From Luzula sylvatica (lineage: Eukaryota > Streptophyta > Magnoliopsida > Poales > Juncaceae): 64,000 nt of DNA. The translations under genes were made by a program, and so were the position numbers. Positions within the stretch are counted from its first letter, which is position 1, and each line of letters opens with the position of its first letter. Shown in pieces: positions 57,900 through 64,000 of the stretch. Where the stretch lies: the NCBI GenBank assembly GCA_946800325.1, contig OX326959.1, forward strand, positions 29,277,115 to 29,341,114. The letters run 5' to 3'. Below the pieces are notes generated by a model. That model saw only the letters and a list, made by a program, of their open reading frames with translations. It was not told where the DNA came from and made no database searches.

Positions 57900-60800
57900 A
57901 ATATGGGTCTTGAGTGTTATGGACTTGGAGTCCCGTATCGGTATGAGGGTTATCGATTCGATAAAAATAACACATTCATATATTCATCATGTAAGCATAT
58001 AGATTAAGTACGCACGGTTAGGAGCTTAATCTTCATCATCCATTTAGAATTATGTTTTCTAGCAACACCAAATATATCGATGAGATCAATATGATTCCAA
58101 ATATATCGATGAGATCGATATGATAGATAGCTTTTGAGCCGGAATTACCGTAATTAACCTTAATAGTCAAAGAATAGTTCTTAGACTTAAAGGAACGTGT
58201 TGGACACGGAAATGATAGATTCAGGGCTCGAGGCTTTGGCTTTATAAAAAAAAGCCGGGTTCGATAAACTTTAAGAAGGAATCGAACGATATTACGTGCC
58301 TTGTGGTGGCATGTATAGACGTGAATTTCTCAAAATTGTTTTGAGAATTCGGGTGCATACGAAAGTAAAACACAACGCTCACGAAATAGTTTCAAAAGCT
58401 AGAGCGCGTTGAATGGTTCGATGCGGCTCAAATAGTAGGTTAATTTTGAGACGCCGAATGAGTCTTTGATTAACACTCGTGTGTTGATGGTACAAGATTT
58501 GATCTTCGTGACCGAATATCATATGCATTCGATAGATAAGTCAATCCCGAAATTGCATAAGATGCGATTTAAATTTGAATTGTAGATGCTCGGAGCATCG
58601 AGGGAACCCAAAGCATAGAGATGCGTGGATGTCCTTGTAATTCAAAGACGGGATCGAAAGAAATAAATGTCTAAGGGTATTTTGGGAAAATGTTTTCCAA
58701 ACAGAAAGTTCGGACAAGGAGTTGTCCAAACTAATGACTCAAAGAACGGTGAAATCCGAGGAGGATTAAACCTGGAAGTTGATTGCTTCTTTTGGCGTTG
58801 CCGTTTTGGCCATATAAACGAGATACGCGTATCTAGATTCCATATGATGGATTGCTAGAATCATTCGAATTAGATTCGATTGATTAATGCGATACTTATT
58901 TATAAGGCAAGACGACAAAGGGCGTCATTCTCCAAAGGTTGGAGAAAGATCCGACAAATTATTGGAAATTACATTAAGATGTAAAAGTTCCGATAAGTTC
59001 CGAGACAAGAGGAGGCTATCGGTATTTTGTTACGTTTACGGACGGTTAAAGTAGATACGGTAATATCTGTTTAATGCGTGCCGAAACGGAGACTTTTGAA
59101 AGGTTCATAGAGTTTCAAAAACGAAATACAAAATCGACTAAGCAAGAAAATCAAAGCTTTTCGATGGGATCGAGAAGGCGAGTATTTGAGCTACGCACTT
59201 CGATAGGATCGAAGAGGCGATATTTTAGTTATAAGTATTGATGATCATTTATGATTGTGGAATCGTTTCACGATTATCTTCATTTCAAAACATTGAGATG
59301 TATTCGAAAAGAGAAAGTGAACGCATGTAAGACATGGTTTAATAAATGATAAGTCAAACGGATCTCCCAAAAATATTTTGGGGATACGCATTTGAGACAG
59401 CAGCACTAATGAATGGTTGCATATAAGATATGGACCATAAACCTTCTAATCGGTACAAAAGACGACATATGAGATATGGATCGGAATGGTTCCGAAGTTG
59501 TCATTTGTACAGATTTGAGGATGTGAGTACATTTCGAAATTTGTTTCGGTTAAACTCAATCCCAAATCTGAAAATTGTTCGTTTATCATATATCCTTAAG
59601 GAAACTAAAGGATATTGGTTCTAACGTACCGACGAAAATGAGATTTTCGTGGCTCGAAGAGATGCCTTCTTAGAGGAGGACTGGATGCGCACAAGTTTGG
59701 AACTTGATGTCGCTTATATCCATGCGGGCTAGTGGGAGTAAAATAAATCTCGAAAGAGTTCGAGATCTGAAAAATGAACATTATACCGATGAAAGTTGAC
59801 ACGACTTCATCAAGAGTTGATGAATACGTGTCGAACACACAAAGGAATTTTTCGTAGATCGAGTAGGCTACATCATAAGCCGGTAAATACGGATTTATCG
59901 TGGCTAATGATGATAGATCGAAATCATATGATGATTCGATATCCTACAAGGATGCTATGAAAAGTTGATCCCACATGACATGGTGTCATGAAATCTGAGA
60001 TTCAATCCGTGTACATTATCAAGTTTGGAACTTGATTCAATCACTTTCAAGGTTAGACTCATGAAATGTGAATGGGTTTTCAAGGTGAAGAACCTACATG
60101 GATAGGAATTTGCATATATGCAAAGCGAGGCTCGTAGCGAAGAGTTTCAAGTAATTCGTAGTTGGACTATGAAGAAACGTTTTCACATGTTGCCATGCTT
60201 TCACATTCTCGAAATTCTGCTTGCCATGGTCGCGTATTATGACTATGTGATGTGGCAAAATGGATGTCAAAACCGAATTTCTTGACATAAATTTTATGAA
60301 AGGACGTGTTCTTAACACAACCTTATGGTTTTGTCGATTCATAAGAATCAGGGATGGGATATGCACGCTTTAACGATCCATATGATGGATTAGAAAAAGC
60401 TTCTCGGAATTGGAATATTCATTTTGACGAAGTTATAAACTGTTATAACATTGTCGAAACGAATGGAAACTTTGTGTACACATGAAGGTTAGTGGGAGCC
60501 GCGTTATATTTCTTGTAACGACAAAGAATTTAGGCGAGACCGCTTATGAATTAAGCGTGAAGATCTATAGGATATATCTAAGAAGTTCCTCGTTCTAGAT
60601 TATAGTACGTATATCGACATAATGTTGAAAATGGTTTTCAACATATAACTCCTTGGAGGAGTTAAATCGAAATGTCGAATGGCAAAAACTTTCTACGGCT
60701 CGATGTGAGACATCAAGCAGGGCGAAAAGTAATAATATGATACTTTACATTTGATGTGAGGATCTGTTATATCTGCCATGACATGTATGTGGCTATACGT

Positions 60801-62000
60801 CGTACACATAAAGCGTCTAATTCACCGTCAATAAAATCCAAAGGAATCACACGAGTTTGAATGTAATGCGATTACATGAGACTAACTCTTGTGAATGTAT
60901 AATGGTTATACATATATATACATAATGGTTATGTATATTTAAACCATCGGGATTTGTATTGATAGCGGTGAAGTTTATCCTTGAATACTTTGCGAAAGAA
61001 TTCAGGATTTTGTTTTATCTATAATGATATGGAGGATGTGTTAGTTATAAAGAGTTATAACAACAACAGTTTCCAAATATGGCACGTCCAAATATGTAGC
61101 ACGACTTTAGATCACAAAGTGTGTACGTATTTTGCTTAAACGAAAACATGGTCATGTGGAAAGGTTCCACACGACTAACAATTTATGATTCTATTTACGG
61201 AGGCGAGTATATTGTGGTTATTAATCGCAAAAAGAAGAGGTGTGGATCAAGGATACATGACCAAACTCGAGTAGCCACGAGTTATCGGATTTATGGTTGT
61301 CTATTGCGTGAAACGCAATAGTACAAGCCAAAAATGCCGATGTCACAACCACTTCTAGCCAATACTCAGAAAATTTAATTTGATCCAAGAAATTTTGTAA
61401 AAGATGTGATCATAGGTATTGGAAATGTTCCAAACCTGATGAAGATTAACACTAGCAGTACCGTGCGGACCCGTTTACAAAACCGCTCTCTCTAAGTCGC
61501 GCGTGACTGTCATGCGATGACTATGGGTATGAGATACCTAGAGGAGGAAGAAGAGAGTAGAGTGTAGTTATCTAATACGATAGTCCTCGCAGGTTGTGGG
61601 TACGGAGATACCCATAGGTAAACGTTGTATCACCCAAATACTTAATCCATATATATGAATGCATCCCTTTAAAAATTTTGTTTACTTAAATTAATATGCA
61701 TTCACCTTATATGAAAACTGTGTACGGGTTGTGTAATTTGATTACATGAACCCTGATTTGAACTTGTGTGGACGTCGGCATAATTGAGGATTATGTGCAG
61801 CGAAACCGTCACACTTAAAGTTTCATTTCTAAACATTCCTAGTCATGATTCAGTTTGCTTAAGAGTGAAGCATTTACATTATCAGATAATAAACTGAACA
61901 TGTACACTAGTACGTTAGTCGATGAGATGATTATGTTTTGCTAATCATAGGACAAAGATGTTTGTCGAATCGGGAACGTAGATATATGCTAGGTGACATA
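57900..62000 (+). pseudogene. Copia gag-pol remnants
   Basis: Near 58787-58850 the frame gives CFFWRCRFGHINEIRVSRF, a GAG-pre-integrase relic (LWHCRLGHINEKR style). Near 60075-60420 it gives WVFKVKNLHG, KARLVAKSFKQ, LLAMVAYYDYVMWQ, AFLNG-like and SIYGLKQ-like pieces, matching the Copia RT domain with stops. Near 60470-60620 it gives CVHMKVSGS and GETAYELSVKIYR, also RT. Frames 58667-58858 and 59430-59624 are fragments of this decayed polyprotein, not genes. Confidence 0.7.
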
Positions 62001-63194
62001 TATTGGATATGACCGAAGCCGCGAGACCATGACATGGTTTAGTCATTATGGATGGACTCGCGACGAGTAGGGTATTAGGTTCTTCATACTTGGGGGGACC
62101 ATCGATTGCGTTACGTGCGTAACACAATACTTTGATATGACCTTATGCTCACCGTAACAGGGAGCTAAAACGGTCATCATTGGGTATTGTCCGAAACACG
62201 GAATTCAATATGAGTCTCCAAGATATGAATTGTTTATTCCGAAAGGGAGAGATATCTCTTAGGCCACTCGATGAATTGATTAACGAAAACCATGGCCATG
62301 GTCAATGATATTAACGGTTAATATCGATTGAATTTGTTAAATCAGTTCGGAATCGAGGAATAAGTATAGTTAATCAAAATATAAGGATGACTACCACCAT
62401 GCCTTTTGATTAACGGATATCGCTAACAAGAGAACTAATAACCGCTATTCGAGATAGGCATAATGATCACAATCATTCTTCGTGTTAACATGGGTAGCCA
62501 TGATGGAGTGACTAGATCCCGCTCATGGGCTTGTAGTGCTTTGGAAACAACCTACTGCCATCGTTAACCGAACCTACAGGGTCACACAACGAGTCGAACT
62601 AAGTCGGGCTTTATTATAAAGTTGGCACATAAGATGTGCGTAGCTTGGTATTTGATACGCAAGCTATATTCTCTCAAGTCGTGCATATTGGATATGCATG
62701 AGTACCTTTTAGGTAGATCTGAAATTGAGTGGGAGACTGAAGGAAATACAGTTTCGGATCAACCGTAAAAGTGTACACAAGGATGACCGAATGTAAGCGT
62801 ACATTTGTGGTCATAACTTTCAGTAGGAAAATCCAATTCGAATGGTTAAAATTGAGTTAGATAGATAATAAGATTATTTATAACCTTCATGTAGAAATAT
62901 TTTCATTTGAACGAAGTATCAGTGTCGTTTTAATGGAATACCGAAAGGGTTCGACAGTTTGACATACAGTTAGTAAAACGTCTGTAACTTTCGCATCCGA
63001 ACTCCAATTGGGCCACGCCAAATTGGGTTGGAAAGATAATAAGATTATCTAGAACTTTCGTGAAGGTTTAAAGTCGGTTGGAACGATTTAATATTTTCGT
63101 TTCAACAGAATACTGAAAGGGTGTCTGCAGTTTTCTGTCTAAAAAGGTGTATATTATATATACATACATTTTGGCCCATCCTTATCCTATGTGA

Positions 63195-63202
63195 TATAAA
63201 TA
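63195..63202 (+). promoter_or_regulatory. LTR TATA box
   Basis: TATAAATA 457 bases into the LTR, followed by a CT-rich leader. This fits a U3-R border. Confidence 0.6.
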
Positions 63203-63205
63203 TGA

Positions 63206-63209
<4 letters not shown>

Positions 63210-63277
<68 letters not shown>
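63210..63277. repeat. (CT)n microsatellite in the 3' LTR
   Basis: About 33 CT units. The inverted LTR at 2690 has only three units at the same place, so the run expanded in this copy. Confidence 0.95.
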
Positions 63278-63281
<4 letters not shown>

Positions 63282-63842
63282 TATGGCAAATTGATTCAGT
63301 CCAACATGTGGAATTAATAAGATTAATCCAGAATATTGAGAGTCTTCTTTCTAAGAGCGAAAGAGTGCGAAGAGAGAAAACCGAGAAAAAAGAGTTTTTC
63401 TCGGTGTAGAGAATCGATCTAATCAAACAAGTTCGCCGGTGCAGCGTCTAGGCAGTTGCACCCACGACCGACGAACTCCGACTCACGGTGGATACAAGTA
63501 TAGGAGCGACACTTGTGGCTCTTCGATTGTGATCAAACCGAAGGAGCAAAACTGTTGGCTGTGGAAGAGTGTGGACGTGGGACGCACGAAAGACAACCGG
63601 GGGTGTGTCAAGACAGTGGGAGACGTGTGGTATGGGACGCACGGACTAGTCACTAACGTGACACCGGAGAAGGAAAGGATGCGAGCGATCAACCCGTCGT
63701 GCGTGATCAATTTCACGCTGGTAATCGTCTATCCTTCTATTGCATCGTACCCTCGAAGTCATGGCGTGATCTTGGATTTTGGGAACCGGACCGGGCCTTC
63801 ATATCCGCTGCGCGGGTCCGGGGACGGGGTGAATTCCCAACA

Positions 63843-64000
63843 ACGTGTACTTCTTTCAAGTGTCAAATGGTAATGTCAACGCTTCTTGCTCGAAAATACG
63901 AAGAACGAATTAGATCGCATCCGGGTTGGAAATCAAAACATATGCAAACGGTAATTAGACAAGAGATGGGGGTGAATGTTGCGGTGAACCAATGTAGGAG
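63843..64000 (+). pseudogene. Mutator (MuDR-type) transposase fragment, runs off window
   Basis: The frame gives LARKYEERIRSHPGWKSKHM followed by QTVIRQEMGVNVAVNQCRR. This matches the region of plant MULE transposases with the pattern W.AKKY...IR..P......F...V...G..V...K.YRAK. The stretch just before (FFQVSNGNVNAS) is in a different frame, so one base has been lost. The Copia element ends directly before it and therefore appears to have inserted into a Mutator transposase gene. Confidence 0.6.

Larger units (their letters stand above)
56608..63842 (+). mobile_element. Ty1-copia retrotransposon, decayed, 5' LTR truncated
   Basis: The 3' LTR is 62738-63842 (TGAAGG...CCCAACA, 1,105 bp). The 5' LTR keeps only its last 297 bases (56608-56904). 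A primer-binding site TGGTATCAGAG, complementary to initiator tRNA-Met, lies at 56906-56916. A polypurine tract GAGTGGGAGAC lies at 62727-62737. The interior shows, in Copia order, a GAG-pre-integrase scrap and an RT scrap. All frames are full of stops. Confidence 0.85.
62738..63842 (+). repeat. 3' LTR
   Basis: It starts TGAAGGAAATACAG after the polypurine tract and ends CCCAACA. U3 contains a tandem duplication of about 165 bases (copies begin near 62813 and 62981). TATAAATA lies at 63195-63202, followed by a (CT)n run at 63210-63277 in the transcribed leader. The same LTR, inverted, is at 3201-2130. Confidence 0.88.

Noticed and set aside
57000..62700. Several 60-90-codon frames such as 59430-59624 and 60094-60366 as separate genes
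   Set aside because: They lie inside the decayed Copia interior, and the readable parts match polyprotein order.
1..64000. tRNA or rRNA genes
   Set aside because: I saw no cloverleaf-compatible sequence with A and B box words and no rRNA sequence. This was by eye, so a short tRNA could be missed.

Overview
This is nuclear DNA from a flowering plant, most likely a eudicot. The evidence is spliced genes with GT-AG introns, plant-only families (DUF630/DUF632, DMP/DUF679, CYP71-type P450), AT-rich spacers, CT/GA microsatellites, and a dense mix of plant LINE, Copia, CACTA, Mutator, hAT and Helitron elements. I cannot name the species.

Layout. 1-4.2 kb is a stack of old transposon pieces: a LINE tail, a Copia LTR with part of its interior, a CACTA terminus and a possible second LINE scrap. 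4.2-8.7 kb is AT-rich spacer holding one element with terminal inverted repeats. 8.9-17.8 kb is the gene-rich part: an 816-codon DUF630/DUF632 gene, a small minus-strand gene, a nine-exon NIPA-type magnesium transporter gene, and an intronless DMP (DUF679) membrane protein gene. 18.4-20.1 kb is an intact three-exon cytochrome P450.

From about 15.9 to 46.4 kb the block [NIPA last exons - DMP - P450] is tandemly repeated. Copy A is 15.9-20.4 kb. Copy B starts at 20.4 kb and is stretched to about 25 kb by insertions. Copy C starts at 45.6 kb and is cut off by another transposon at 46.4 kb. Each extra copy carries only the last NIPA exons. In copy B the DMP gene is dead: it has a stop at codon 46 and a 10.4-kb CACTA element inserted in the exon with a perfect 3-bp target duplication. 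The P450 of copy B (40.8-42.5 kb) is intact and differs from copy A by about 21 substitutions and one codon. The functional set is therefore one NIPA, one DMP and two P450 genes.

The copies act as empty-site controls for each other, so several insertions can be drawn to the base. These are the CACTA (23457-33853) with a solo LTR nested in its transposase gene (29006-30251), a LINE with a 14-bp target duplication (34431-39043), a Helitron with a hairpin and CTAG end (39190-40524), and a LINE inserted with loss of about 134 bp of target (42803-45614).

From 46.4 kb to the end the window is nearly all repeat. It holds a CACTA left end and a 3.3-kb Mutator-like element with about 310-bp inverted repeats and a 9-bp target duplication, which encloses spliced host-like coding exons. 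It also holds a hAT-type MITE, about 5.5 kb of AT-rich sequence with no recognised gene, a decayed Copia element (56.6-63.8 kb), and a fragment of a Mutator transposase at the right edge. I see no tRNA, rRNA or CRISPR. I found no clearly new biological system; the strongest material is the transposon-dissected tandem repeat and the gene-carrying Mutator-like element.
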